Of a stretch of DNA of 64,000 bases, positions 41,628 to 54,159 are shown one piece after another. Both the position numbers and the translations under genes were made by a program. Origin of the DNA: Microglena sp. YARC (Eukaryota > Chlorophyta > Chlorophyceae > Chlamydomonadales > Chlamydomonadaceae); the NCBI GenBank assembly GCA_022414725.1, contig JAJSRW010001615.1, positions 26,001 to 90,000 on the forward strand, read 5' to 3'. Numbering within the stretch: position 1 is the first letter of the stretch; the number at the start of each line of letters is the position of its first letter. Below the pieces are notes generated by a model, which made no database searches, was not told where the DNA came from, and saw nothing but the letters and a program-made list of their open reading frames with translations.

Positions 41628-42180
41628 GGTTAAAAAGAAACACGTATTGCCAAGTATGCGTGGCCCACTGCGGACATTGGCCTGGTGGTGGCGGCAGCAC
41701 TGGCAAAGGCAGGGGGCCCCCCAGCCTCCAGACCTCAGCCCCTAGACCTCTAAAACAAACTCACTAACTCCTAAGGTTAAGAAGAAATACGTAGTGCCAA
41801 TTATGCGTGGCCCCCTGCAGACATTGGCCTGGTGGTGGCGGCGGCACTGGCAAAGGCAGGGGGGGCCCCAGGCCTCAGCCCCAGACCTCGCTAACGAACT
41901 CACTAACTCCTAAAAGTTGAAAATAAAGGCATAGTGCCAAGTTTGCGTGGCCCACTGCGGACATTGGCCTGGTGGTGGCGGCAGCACTGGCAAAGGCAGG
42001 GGGGCCCCCAGCCTCCAGACCTCAGCCCCTAGACCTCTCGTACAAACTCACTAACTCCTAAGGTTAAGAAGAAATGCATAGTGCCAGTTATGCGTGGCCC
42101 GATGCAGACATTGGCCTGGTGGTGGCGGCGGCACTGACATATGCAGGTTGGGAAGACCTACCAGTGGGATAGTGTACCAG
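41624..42180 (+). repeat. Four roughly 140-bp copies of the PPCDC terminal-exon region
   Basis: Copies beginning near 41624, 41772, 41910 and 42056 have CTAAGGTTAA(A/G)AAGAAA, ATGCGTGGCCC and GACATTGGCCTGGTGGTGG, the last equal to exon D DIGLxVAAAL. Each is followed by CCAGACCTCAGCCCCTAGAC. The last copy is complete to AGACCTACCAGTGGGATAG and is the one amplified in the 4.04-kb array. Frames are disrupted in most copies. Confidence 0.8.
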
Positions 42181-42489
42181 CCTTAGGAATTTGAATTTGA
42201 ATTTGAATTTGGGGTGAAGGCAGGGTGGACAGACCTGCCTGTGGACTAATTTACCAGTCTTATAAATTTTAATTTTAATTTGGATTTAAATTTGGGGTGA
42301 AGGCAGGGTGGACAGACCTACCAGTCGACTAGTCTACCAGTCATAGGAATTCGAATTTGAATTTAAATTTGAATTTGGGGTGAAGGCAGGGTGGACAGAC
42401 CTGCATGTAGACTAGTTAACCAGTCCTAGGAATTTATATTTTGAATTTTGGAGCACTGTAGATGCAGCTTTTATACTGCGCCACACAGT

Positions 42490-43150
42490 GGAGCTGTACC
42501 AATAAAAAAACGCTATTTTGTGCTTTCATTGACTTCAGGAAGGCTTGTGACAGTGTCAACAGAAGGATCCTTTGGAGCTGCCTTGCACATATGGGTATTC
42601 ACAGCAACTACATGAATACCTTGAGAAACATGTATAAACAAGTCTGTATGAGAGTACGTGTAGGCAATCGTATTAGCTCTGCCTTCTTAGCAGAGGCAGG
42701 TGATTAACAAGGAGAAAATATCTTTCCGCTTTTATTTGGTCTCTTTTATTGACCAATTGGAGAAGTTCTTTACGAGAAATGTGGAAAGAGGAAGGTATCA
42801 GAATTGCTGATAACATTTGCAGAGTAATCTTGTATGCCGATGATCTAGCTATTATTAGCGAATCGTTTAACCGACGGGGGCCCTGAGTTCGTAACCTATC
42901 CTTAAGTGTTAAGTGTGGGCTCCAGACCGTCTGGGTTATAATATTAATACTTCTCACGCTTTCGAAGGCAAATGGGAAACTATACAGAATACGTTATTGA
43001 AAAGGGCTCTTGGCGTTAGAGATGACACCCCTAGCAACTTGGTCCTCAATGAACTCAATATATCACCTACATGGGCTCAATGCTTGAGACAATGTATTGG
43101 CTTTGGGAATGAAATCTTGTTGATTTTTCTTGAAAGGACTTTCACCCCAG
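42490..43150 (+). pseudogene. LINE reverse-transcriptase fragment inside unit copy 1
   Basis: KKTLFCAFIDFRKACDSVNR, then RILWSCLAHMGIHSNYMNTL and a degenerate QGE..FPLLFGLF, then YADDLAIIS in another frame, then (42913 on) DTPSNLVLNELNISPTWAQC. It comes from a LINE lineage different from 34851-38732 (FIDFRKACDSV against FVDFKKAYDWV). Between the YADD end and the thumb region the sequence GTTTAACCGACGGGGGCCCT, also found at 465-484, interrupts homology. Stops and frameshifts rule out activity. Equivalent fragments are present in the other copies. Confidence 0.85.
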
Positions 43151-43267
43151 GAGTGGGTCTCCCGACATAAACCAGCAACCCGAGGATTGTTGACTGTAAG
43201 GCAATGCTTTTTTAAAAGAGCCTTGCTAGAGAAGGCTCTAATGTCAACCCAGGGGATAGCAACCTGG

Positions 43268-44470
43268 GATAGCAACACACAATGTTGATTCTGTCAACTA
43301 TGCTGTTTCGGCCATCCTGCGGGAGAGGCAACGGAACCAGGCGTGTGAGTTGTCTGTGCTCGACATCTGCCATGACGCCAGGTTTGTTTGGTTGTGTAGG
43401 GTTTAGGTTCTAAATAAGGCATATGAAGTGTCTGGCACTAATGTAGGAAGCATTTATGTTGAAAGACGTGTTGTTTCTGTTGATTCTGTTAACTCTGATG
43501 GTTCTGTTGTTTCTGTTAACTGTGATGGTTCTGTTGTTTCTGTTGACTCTGTTCATTCTATTGGTTCTGTTGTTTCTGTTGACTCTGTGACTGCGGCCCC
43601 CCTGTTGGAGGGACAATAGAACCAGGCGTTTGAGATATCTGTGATCGAGATAATTCATGACGCTGTGAATGTTGTTTTGCGCAGGGTTTAAGGTATAAAT
43701 TAAGAGTATGATGCGTCTGGTACTCGTATTATAGGCATTAAAGCATTTATGTGGTCATTTTTGTTGTAGAAAGCATTCATGTTGAAATACGTGTTGTTCC
43801 AGTTGTTTCTGTAGATTCTGCTGACTCTAACGATCCTGTTGTTTCTGTAGATTCTGTTGTTTCTGTTGACTCTGCTCTTGCTTCTGTTGATTCTGTTAAC
43901 CAAGGTGTTGTTTCTGTTGATTCTGTTGACTCGACTATTGTTTCTGTTGATTCTGTCATTTTGCTGTTGTTTCTGTTGATTTTGTTGGCCAAGCTGTTGA
44001 TTCTGTTGACTCTGCTATTGTTTCTGTTGATTCTGTTGACCAAGCTGTTGTTTCTGTTGATTATGTTGACCAAGCTGGAGTTTCTGTTGATTCTGTTGAC
44101 TGTTCTGTTGCGGTCATCTTGTGGGAGAGACAACAGAACCAGGCGTTTGAGTTGTCTGTGCGCAAGATCTATCAAGACACGAGGTATGTTTCGTTGTGTA
44201 GCGTTTGTGTGTATGTGTGTTTGGGGGGGGAGTTAGGGGTGTGAAGGGGGTGGGAGGGGGGGTGGAGTTATGGTGGTGGTGGTGGGTGGGTGGGTGTAGT
44301 AGATGACCTAAATGAGATGGTTTTCATGGCGAAGAGATCTATCAAGACACCAGGTATCTTTTTTTCGATTATTTATGCTTACCATAGGCACAGAATTAAT
44401 TTGCACATGACTTGGCAAACGACCTTTTGCCAAACTAAATTTGAGTCGATTGTGAGCTGCCTGAGTTGCT
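43268..44470 (+). repeat. Exon-like block of unknown gene in three to five degenerate copies with GATTCTGTTGACTCTGTT repeats
   Basis: Blocks at about 43305-43385, 43590-43665 and 44095-44185 encode ILRERQRNQACELSVLDICH, a diverged form, and ILWERQQNQAFELSVRKIYQ with DTR|GTATG donor-like ends. Shorter donor-edge bits (GATCTATCAAGACACCAG|GTATC) are at 44336-44358, and a diverged one near 44480. Hexamer-type TTTCTGTTGATTCTGTTGAC repeats fill the spaces. It looks like another exon with junction copies, source gene unrecognised. Confidence 0.6.
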
Positions 44471-46080
44471 CGTTGTCAAGACCCCAAGTATCTTTCGTTT
44501 TCAAAATTGTATGCTTTTTGTTTCCTCTCCACCCACTGCCCCCTCCATCAACCCACCCACACACCCGCTTATCAACCCACCCACCCATCCCGCCATCAAC
44601 TCACCCTCCCGCTCATCAGTCAACCCACCCACCCGCTTATCAACCCACACACCCACTGGCTCGTCAACCCGCCTCCATGCTTGTATGATGATAGCGGCTT
44701 GGACCTCAGAAATGATGCTAAGACACGACACGGCTTTCAGACCGAGGGGCAACCCATGCGTTAGTGAGCCTTCTTTGTTACAGCTGGCAAATTTGGAGCC
44801 CAGTAGAGCAACCTGGAAAAGACATCTATGGTTATCTGTGCAAGGCAGCTTCTGGCCAGCATCTAGATTCAGGCGCAACCCTTACCTTAGTGCGACTTTT
44901 CGTTACAGCTTGCAAATTTGGAGCCCAGTAGGGCAACCTGGACGGGACACCTCTGATTGGCTGTACCAGGCAGCTTCTTGCCAGCTTCCAGGTTCAGGCG
45001 CAACCCTTACCTTAGTGTCTGCCTACTTGCCATTCGCATTTGTTTGGCTGCGCAAGGCAGCTTCTGGCCAGCCTCCAGGCTTAGAGCCACCCTTGCCTGA
45101 GAGTGCCTACTTTGTTACAGCTGGCAAATTTGAAGCCCAGTAGGGCAAACCTGGACGGGACACCTCTGATTTGCTGTACCAGGCAGCATCTGGCCAGCTT
45201 CCAGGCTGAGGCGCCAACCTTGCCTTAGTGCGACTTCTTCGTAACAGCTGTCAGATTTGGAGCCCATTAGGGCAACTTGGGCGGGACACCTCTGGTTGAC
45301 TGCGCAAGGCAGCTTCTGGCCAGCTTCCAGGCTGAGGCGCCACCCTTGCCTTAGTGTCCGCCTACTTGTTAACCATTTTTGTTTGCATTTGGTTGGCTGC
45401 ATTTTTTTTATTCAGCTCCGAATCATTTAGAGTCAGCTTATATTCGGTTGGAATCGGTTGGAATCAGTTGGAGTCAGCTACACATCAGTTGGAATCGGTT
45501 GGAGTCAGTTGGAATCAATTGGATTCAGCTTAATAAATCGGTTGGAACCAGTTGGAATCTGTTGGAGTCAGTTGGAATATTCCATCAGAATCGGTTGTAG
45601 TCAGCAAATAATCATTTGGAGTCAACTTGGAATTAGTTGGAATCAGCTCAGCCTTTCTTTTAAAAATCAGTTGGAGTCAGCTGATAATCAGTTGGTGACA
45701 GCTTGGAATGAGTTGGATTCAGCTTATAATCGGTTGGAGACAGCTTGGAATCAGTTGGAATCAGTTATTTCTATGTTTTACAAATCAGTTGGAGTCAGCT
45801 TGGAATCAGTTGGAATCAGCTCTTTCTCTCTTTTAAAATCAGTTGGAATCAGCTCTTCCTTTCTTTTAAAAATCAGTTGGAGTCAGCTTGGAATCAGTTG
45901 GAATCGGCTCTTTCTCTCTTTTAAAAATCAGTATGAGTCAGCTAAAAATCACTCTCCTAGCAACCCACCCACCCCACCCACCCACCCACCGGCTCATCAA
46001 ACCACCCTTCCACCCAACCTTCCACCCACCCTTCCCACCCTCCTAGCAACCCACCCACCCACCCACCCACCCACCTCTCG

Positions 46081-49000
46081 TACAAACTCACTAACTCCTA
46101 AGGTTAAGAAGAAATGCATAGTGCCAGTTATGCGTGGCCCGATGCAGACATTGGCCTGGTGGTGGCGGCGGCACTGACATATGCAGGTTGGGAAGACCTA
46201 CCAGTGGGATAGTGTACCAGCCTTAGGAATTTGAATTTGAATTTGAATTTGGGGTGAAGGCAGGGTGGACAGACCTGCCTGTGGACTAATTTACCAGTCT
46301 TATAAATTTTAATTTTAATTTGGATTTAAATTTGGGGTGAAGGCAGGGTGGACAGACCTACCAGTCGACTAGTCTACCAGTCATAGGAATTCGAATTTGA
46401 ATTTAAAATTTGAATTTGGGGTGAAGGCAGGGTGGACAGACCTGCATGTAGACTAGTTAACCAGTCCTAGGAATTTATATTTTGAATTTTGGAGCACTGT
46501 AGATGCAGCTTTTATACTGCGCCACACAGTGGAGCTGTACCAATAAAAAAACGCTATTTTGTGCTTTTCATTGACTTCAGGAAGGCTTGTGACAGTGTCA
46601 ACAGAAGGATCCTTTGGAGCTGCCTTGCACATATGGGTATTCACAGCAACTACATGAATACCTTGAGAAACATGTATAAACAAGTCTGTATGAGAGTACG
46701 TGTAGGCAATCGTATTAGCTCTGCCTTCTTAGCAGAGGCAGGTGATTAACAAGGAGAAAATATCTTTCCGCTTTTATTTGGTCTCTTTATTGACCAATTG
46801 GAGAAGTTCTTTACCGAGAAATGTGGAAGAGGAAGGTATCAGAATTGCTGATAACATTTGCAGAGTAATCTTGTATGCCGATGATCTAGCTATTATTAGC
46901 GAATCGTTTAACCGACGGGGGCCCTGAGTTCGTAACCTATCCTTAAGTGTTAAGTGTGGGCTCCAGACCGTCTGGGTTATAATATTAATACTTCTCACGC
47001 TTTCGAAGGCAAATGGGAAACTATACAGAATACGTTATTGAAAAGGGCTCTTGGCGTTAGAGATGACACCCCTAGCAACTTGGTCTCAATGAACTCAATA
47101 TATCACCTACATGGGCTCAATGCTTGAGACAATGTATTGGCTTTGGGAATGAAATCTTGTTGATTTTTTCTTGAAAGGACTTTCACCCCAGGAGGTGGGT
47201 CTCCCGACATAAACCAGCAACCCGAGGATTGTTGACTGTAAGGCAATGCTTTTTTAAAAGAGCCTTGCTAGAGAAGGCTCTAATGTCAACCCAGGGGATA
47301 GCAACCTGGGATAGCAACACACAATGTTGATTCTGTCAACTATGCTGTTTCGGCCATCCTGCGGGAGAGGCAACGGAACCAGGCGTGTGAGTTGTCTGTG
47401 CTCGACATCTGCCATGACGCCAGGTTTGTTTGGTTGTGTAGGTTTAGGTTCTAAATAAGGCATATGAAGTGTCTGGCACTAATGTAGGAAGCATTTATGT
47501 TGAAAGACGTGTTGTTTCTGTTGATTCTGTTAACTCTGATGGTTCTGTTGTTTCTGTTAACTGTGATGGTTCTGTTGTTTCTGTTGACTCTGTTCATTCT
47601 ATTGGTTCTGTTGTTTCTGTTGACTCTGTGACTGCGGCCCCCCTGTTGGAGGGACAATAGAACCAGGCGTTTGAGATATCTGTGATCGAGATAATTCATG
47701 ACGCTGTGAATGTTGTTTTGCGCAGGGTTTAAGGTATAAATTAAGAGTATGATGCGTCTGGTACTCGTATTATAGGCATTAAAGCATTTATGTGGTCATT
47801 TTTGTTGTAGAAAGCATTCATGTTGAAATACGTGTTGTTCCAGTTGTTTCTGTAGATTCTGCTGACTCTAACGATCCTGTTGTTTCTGTAGATTCTGTTG
47901 TTTCTGTTGACTCTGCTCTTGCTTCTGTTGATTCTGTTAACCAAGGTGTTGTTTCTGTTGATTCTGTTGACTCGACTATTGTTTCTGTTGATTCTGTCAT
48001 TTTGCTGTTGTTTCTGTTGATTTTGTTGGCCAAGCTGTTGATTCTGTTGACTCTGCTATTGTTTCTGTTGATTCTGTTGACCAAGCTGTTGTTTCTGTTG
48101 ATTATGTTGACCAAGCTGGAGTTTCTGTTGATTCTGTTGACTGTTCTGTTGCGGTCATCTTGTGGGAGAGACAACAGAACCAGGCGTTTGAGTTGTCTGT
48201 GCGCAAGATCTATCAAGACACGAGGTATGTTTTCGTTGTGTAGCGTTTGTGTGTATGTGTTTTGGGGGGGAGTTAGGGGTGTGAAGGGGGTGGGAGGGGG
48301 GGGGGAGTTATGGCGGTGGTGGTGGGTGGGTGTGGGTGTAGTAGATGACCTAAATGAGATGTTTTCATGGCGAAGAGATCTATCAAGACACCAGGTATCT
48401 TTTTTTCGATTATTTATGCTTACCATAGGCACAGAATTAATTTGCACATGACTTGGCAAACGACCTTTTGCCAAACTAAATTTGAGTCGATTGTGAGCTG
48501 CCTGAGTTGCTCGCTGTCAAGACCCCAAGTATCTTTCGTTTTCAAAATTGTATGCTTTTTGTTTCCTCTCCACCCACTGCCCCCTCCATCAAACCCACCC
48601 ACACACCCGCTTATCAACCCACCCACCCATCCCGCCATCAATCTCACCCTCCCGCTCATCAGTCAACCCACCCACCCGCTTATCAACCCACACACCCACT
48701 GGCTCGTCAACCCGCCTCCATGCTTGTATGATGATAGCGGCTTGGACCTCAGAAATGATGCTAAGACACGACACGGCTTTCAGACCGAGGGGCAACCCAT
48801 GCGTTAGTGAGCCTTCTTTGTTACAGCTGGCAAATTTGGAGCCCAGTAGAGCAACCTGGAAAAGACATCTATGGTTATCTGTGCAAGGCAGCTTCTGGCC
48901 AGCATCTAGATTCAGGCGCAACCCTTACCTTAGTGCGACTTCTTCGTTACAGCTTGCAAATTTGGAGCCCAGTAGGGCAACCTGGACGGGACACCTCTGA

Positions 49001-50120
49001 TTGGCTGTACCAGGCAGCTTCTTGCCAGCTTCCAGGTTCAGGCGCAACCCTTACCTTAGTGTCTGCCTACTTGCCATTCGCATTTGTTTGGCTGCGCAAG
49101 GCAGCTTCTGGCCAGCCTCCAGGCTTAGGAGCCACCCTTGCCTGAGAGTGCCTACTTTGTTACAGCTGGCAAATTTGAAGCCCAGTAGGGCAACCTGGAC
49201 GGGACACCTCTGATTTGCTGTACCAGGCAGCATCTGGCCAGCTTCCAGGCTGAGGCGCCAACCTTGCCTTAGTGCGACTTCTTCGTAACAGCTGTCAGAT
49301 TTGGAGCCCATTAGGGCAACTGGGCGGGACACCTCTGGTTGACTGCGCAAGGCAGCTTCTGGCCAGCTTCCAGGCTGAGGCGCCACCCTTGCCTTAGTGT
49401 CCGCCTACTTGTTAACCATTTTTGTTTGCATTTGGTTGGCTGCATTTTTTTATTCAGCTCCGAATCATTTAGAGTCAGCTTATATTCGGTTGGAATCGGT
49501 TGGAATCAGTTGGAGTCAGCTACACATCAGTTGGAATCGGTTGGAGTCAGTTGGAATCAATTGGATTCAGCTTAATAATCGGTTGGAACCAGTTGGAATC
49601 TGTTGGAGTCAGTTGGAATATTCCATCAGAATCGGTTGTAGTCAGCAAATAATCATTTGGAGTCAACTTGGAATTAGTTGGAATCAGCTCAGCCTTTCTT
49701 TTAAAAATCAGTTGGAGTCAGCTGATAATCAGTTGGTGACAGCTTGGAATGAGTTGGATTCAGCTTATAATCGGTTGGAGACAGCTTGAATCAGTTGGAA
49801 TCAGTTATTTCTATGTTTTACAAATCAGTTGGAGTCAGCTTGGAATCAGTTGGAATCAGCTCTTTCTCTCTTTTAAAATCAGTTGGAATCAGCTCTTCCT
49901 TTCTTTTAAAAATCAGTTGGAGTCAGCTTGGAATCAGTTGGAATCGGCTCTTTCTCTCTTTTAAAAATCAGTATGAGTCAGCTAAAAATCACTCTCCTAG
50001 CAACCCACCCACCCACCCACCCACCCACCGGCTCATCAAACCACCCTTCCACCCAACCTTCCACCCACCCTTCCCACCCCTCCTAGCAACCCACCCACCC
50101 ACCCACCCACCCACCTCTCG
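46081..50120 (+). repeat. 4.04-kb tandem unit, copy 2
   Basis: 4040 bp, colinear with copy 1 and nearly identical, with scattered single-base indels. Its RT fragment lies at about 46530-47190. The left boundary adjoins the CCCACC tract of copy 1, as in every later junction. Confidence 0.93.
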
Positions 50121-53100
50121 TACAAACTCACTAACTCCTAAGGTTAAGAAGAAATGCATAGTGCCAGTTTATGCGTGGCCCGATGCAGACATTGGCCTGG
50201 TGGTGGCGGCGGCACTGACATATGCAGGTTGGGAAGACCTACCAGTGGGATAGTGTACCAGCCTTAGGAATTTGAATTTGAATTTGAATTTGGGGTGAAG
50301 GCAGGGTGGACAGACCTGCCTGTGGACTAATTTACCAGTCTTATAAATTTTAATTTTAATTTGGATTTAAATTTGGGGTGAAGGCAGGGTGGACAGACCT
50401 ACCAGTCGACTAGTCTACCAGTCATAGGAATTCGAATTTGAATTTAAATTTGAATTTGGGGTGAAGGCAGGGTGGACAGACCTGCATGTAGACTAGTTAA
50501 CCAGTCCTAGGAATTTATATTTTGAATTTTGGAGCACTGTAGATGCAGCTTTTATACTGCGCCACACAGTGGAGCTGTACAATAAAAAAACGCTATTTTG
50601 TGCTTTCATTGACTTCAGGAAGGCTTGTGACAGTGTCAACAGAAGGATCCTTTGGAGCTGCCTTGCACATATGGGTATTCACAGCAACTACATGAATACC
50701 TTGAGAAACATGTATAAACAAGTCTGTATGAGAGTACGTGTAGGCAATCGTATTAGCTCTGCCTTCTTAGCAGAGGCAGGTGATTAACAAGGAGAAAATA
50801 TCTTTCCGCTTTTATTTGGTCTCTTTATGACCAATTGGAGAAGTTCTTTACCGAGAAATGTGGAAAGAGGAAGGTATCAGAATTGCTGATAACATTTGCA
50901 GAGTAATCTTGTATGCCGATGATCTAGCTATTATTAGCGAATTCGTTTAACCGACGGGGGCCCTGAGTTCGTAACCTATCCTTAAGTGTTAAGTGTGGGC
51001 TCCAGACCGTCTGGTTATAATATTAATACTTCTCACGCTTTCGAAGGCAAATGGGAAACTATACAGAATACGTTATTGAAAAGGGCTCTTGGCGTTAGAG
51101 ATGACACCCCTAGCAACTTGGTCCCTCAATGAACTCAATATATCACCTACATGGGCTCAATGCTTGAGACAATGTATTGGCTTTGGGAATGAAATCTTGT
51201 TGATTTTTTCTTGAAAGGACTTTCACCCCAGGAGGTGGGGTCTCCGACATAAACCAGCAACCCGAGGATTGTTGACTGTAAGGCAATGCTTTTTTAAAAG
51301 AGCCTTGCTAGAGAAGGCTCTAATGTCAACCCAGGGGATAGCAACCTGGGATAGCAACACACAATGTTGATTCTGTCAACTATGCTGTTTCGGCCATCCT
51401 GCGGGAGAGGCAACGGAACCAGGCGTGTGAGTTGTCTGTGCTCGACATCTGCCATGACGCCAGGTTTGTTTGGTTGTGTAGGGTTTAGGTTCTAAATAAG
51501 GCATATGAAGTGTTGGCACTAATGTAGGAAGCATTTATGTTGAAAGACGTGTTGTTTCTGTGATTCTGTTAACTCTGATGGTTCTGTTGTTTCTGTTAAC
51601 TGTGATGGTTCTGTTGTTTCTGTTGACTCTGTTCATTCTATGGTTCTGTTTGTTTCTGTTGACTCTGTGACTGCGGCCCCCCTGTTGGAGGGACAATAGA
51701 ACCAGGCGTTTGAGATATCTGTGATCGAGATAATTCATGACGCTGTGAATGTTGTTTTGCGCAGGGTTTAAGGTATAAATTAAGAGTATGATGCGTCTGG
51801 TACTCGTATTATAGGCATTAAAGCATTTATGTGGTCATTTTTGTTGTAGAAAGCATTCATGTTGAAATACGTGTTGTATCCAGTTGTTTCTGTAGATTCT
51901 GCTGACTCTAACGATCCTGTTGTTTCTGTAGATTCTGTTGTTTCTGTTGACTCTGCTCTTGCTTCTGTTTGATTCTGTTAACCAAGGTGTTGTTTCTGTT
52001 GATTCTGTTGACTCGACTATTGTTTCTGTTGATTCTGTCATTTTGCTGTTGTTTCTGTTGATTTTGTTGGCCAAGCTGTTGATTCTGTTGACTCTGCTAT
52101 TGTTTCTGTTGATTCTGTTGACCAAGCTGTTGTTTCTGTTGATTATGTTGACCAAGCTGGAGTTTCTGTTGATTCTGTTGACTGTTCTGTTGCGGTCATC
52201 TTGTGGAGAGACAACAGAACCAGGCGTTTGAGTTGTCTGTGCGCAAGATCTATCAAGACACGAGGTATGTTTCGTTGTGTAGCGTTTGTGTGTATGTGTG
52301 TTTGGGGGGGAGTTAGGGGTGTGAAGGGGGTGGGGAGGGGGGGGGAGTTATGGTGGTGGTGGTGGTGGGTGGGTGGGTGTAGTAGATGACCTAAATGAGA
52401 TGGTTTTCATGCGAAGAGATCTATCAAGACACCAGGTATCTTTTTTTCGATTATTTATGCTTACCATAGGCACAGAATTAATTTGCACATGACTTGGCAA
52501 ACGACCTTTTGCCAAACTAATTTGAGTCGATTGTGAGCTGCCTGAGTTGCTCGCTGTCAAGACCCCAAGTATCTTTCGTTTTCAAAATTGTATGCTTTTT
52601 GTTTCCTCTCCACCCACTGCCCCCTCCATCAACCCACCCACACACCCGCTTATCAACCCACCCACCCATCCCGCCATCAACTCACCCTCCCGCTCATCAG
52701 TCAACCCACCCACCGCGCTTATCAACCCACACACCCACTGGCTCGTCAACCCGCCTCATGCTTGTATGATGATAGCGGCTTGGACCTCAGAAATGATGCT
52801 AAGACACGACACGGCTTTCAGACCGAGGGGCAACCCATGCGTTAGTGAGCCTTCTTTGTTACAGCTGGCAAATTTGGAGCCCAGTAGAGCAACTGGAAAA
52901 GACATCTATGGTTATCTGTGCAAGGCAGCTTCTGGCCAGCATCTAGATTCAGGCGCAACCCTTACCTTAGTGCGACTTCTTCGTTACAGCTTGCAAATTT
53001 GGAGCCCAGTAGGGCAACCTGGACGGGACACCTCTGATTGGCTGTACCAGGCAGCTTCTTGCCAGCTTCCAGGTTCAGGCGCAACCCTTACCTTAGTGTC

Positions 53101-54159
53101 TGCCTACTTGCCATTCGCATTTGTTTGGCTGCGCAAGGCAGCTTCTGGCCAGCCTCCAGGCTTAGGAGCCACCCTTGCCTGAGAGTGCCTACTTTGTTAC
53201 AGCTGGCAAAATTTGAAGCCCAGTAGGGCAACCTGGACGGGACACCTCTGATTTGCTGTACCAGGCAGCATCTGGCCAGCTTCCAGGCTGAGGCGCCAAC
53301 CTTGCCTTAGTGCGACTTCTTCGTAACAGCTGTCAGATTTGGAGCCCATTAGGGCAACTTGGGCGGGACACCTCTGGTTGACTGCGCAAGGCAGCTTCTG
53401 GCCAGCTTCCAGGCTGAGGCGCCACCCTTGCCTTAGTGTCGCCTACTTGTTAACCATTTTTGTTTGCATTTGGTTGGCTGCATTTTTTTATTCAGCTCCG
53501 AATCATTTAGAGTCAGCTTATATTCGGTTGGAATCGGTTGGAATCAGTTGGAGTCAGCTACACATCAGTTGGAATCGGTTGGAGTCAGTTGGAATCAATT
53601 GGATTCAGCTTAATAATCGGTTGGAACCAGTTGGAATCTGTTGGAGTCAGTTGGAATATTCCATCAGAATCGGTTGTAGTCAGCAAATAATCATTTGGAG
53701 TCAACTTGGAATTAGTTGGAATCAGCTCAGCCTTTCTTTTAAAAATCGGTTGGAGTCAGCTGATAATCAGTTGGTGACAGCTTGGAATGAGTTGGATTCA
53801 GCTTATAATCGGTTGGAGACAGCTTGGAATCAGTTGGAATCAGTTATTTCTATGTTTTACAAATCAGTTGGAGTCAGCTTGGAATCAGTTGGAATCAGCT
53901 CTTTCTCTCTTTTAAAATCAGTTGGAATCAGCTCTTCCTTTCTTTTTAAAATCAGTTGGAGTCAGCTTGGAATCAGTTGGAATCGGCTCTTTCTCTCTTT
54001 TAAAAATCAGTATGAGTCAGCTAAAAATCACTCTCCTAGCAACCCACCCACCCACCCACCCACCCACCGGCTCATCAAACACCCTTCCACCCAACCTTCC
54101 ACCCACCCTTCCCACCCCTCCTAGCAACCCACCCACCCCACCCACCCACCCACCTCTCG
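50121..54159 (+). repeat. 4.04-kb tandem unit, copy 3
   Basis: 4039 bp. An extra T in the PPCDC remnant (GCCAGTTTATGCG) restores the frame KKKCIVPVYAWPDADIGLVV then AAALTYAGWEDLPVG*, which shows what the ancestral terminal exon may have read. RT fragment about 50570-51230. Confidence 0.93.

Larger units (their letters stand above)
42041..46080 (+). repeat. 4.04-kb tandem unit, copy 1
   Basis: In order: PPCDC terminal-exon remnant (42056-42175); three to four roughly 80-bp GGTGAAGGCAGGGTGGACAG units with GAATTTGAATTT (42190-42450); broken RT fragment (42490-43150); exon-like ERQ(R/Q)NQA blocks with GTTTCTGTTGATTCTGTTGA repeats (43268-44470); CCCACCCACCCAT tract (44520-44670); five 90-126-bp units with CAGCTGGCAAATTTGGAGCC (44780-45360); GTTGGAATCAGTTGGAGTC array (45430-45950); CCCACC tract to 46080. 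Confidence 0.92.
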
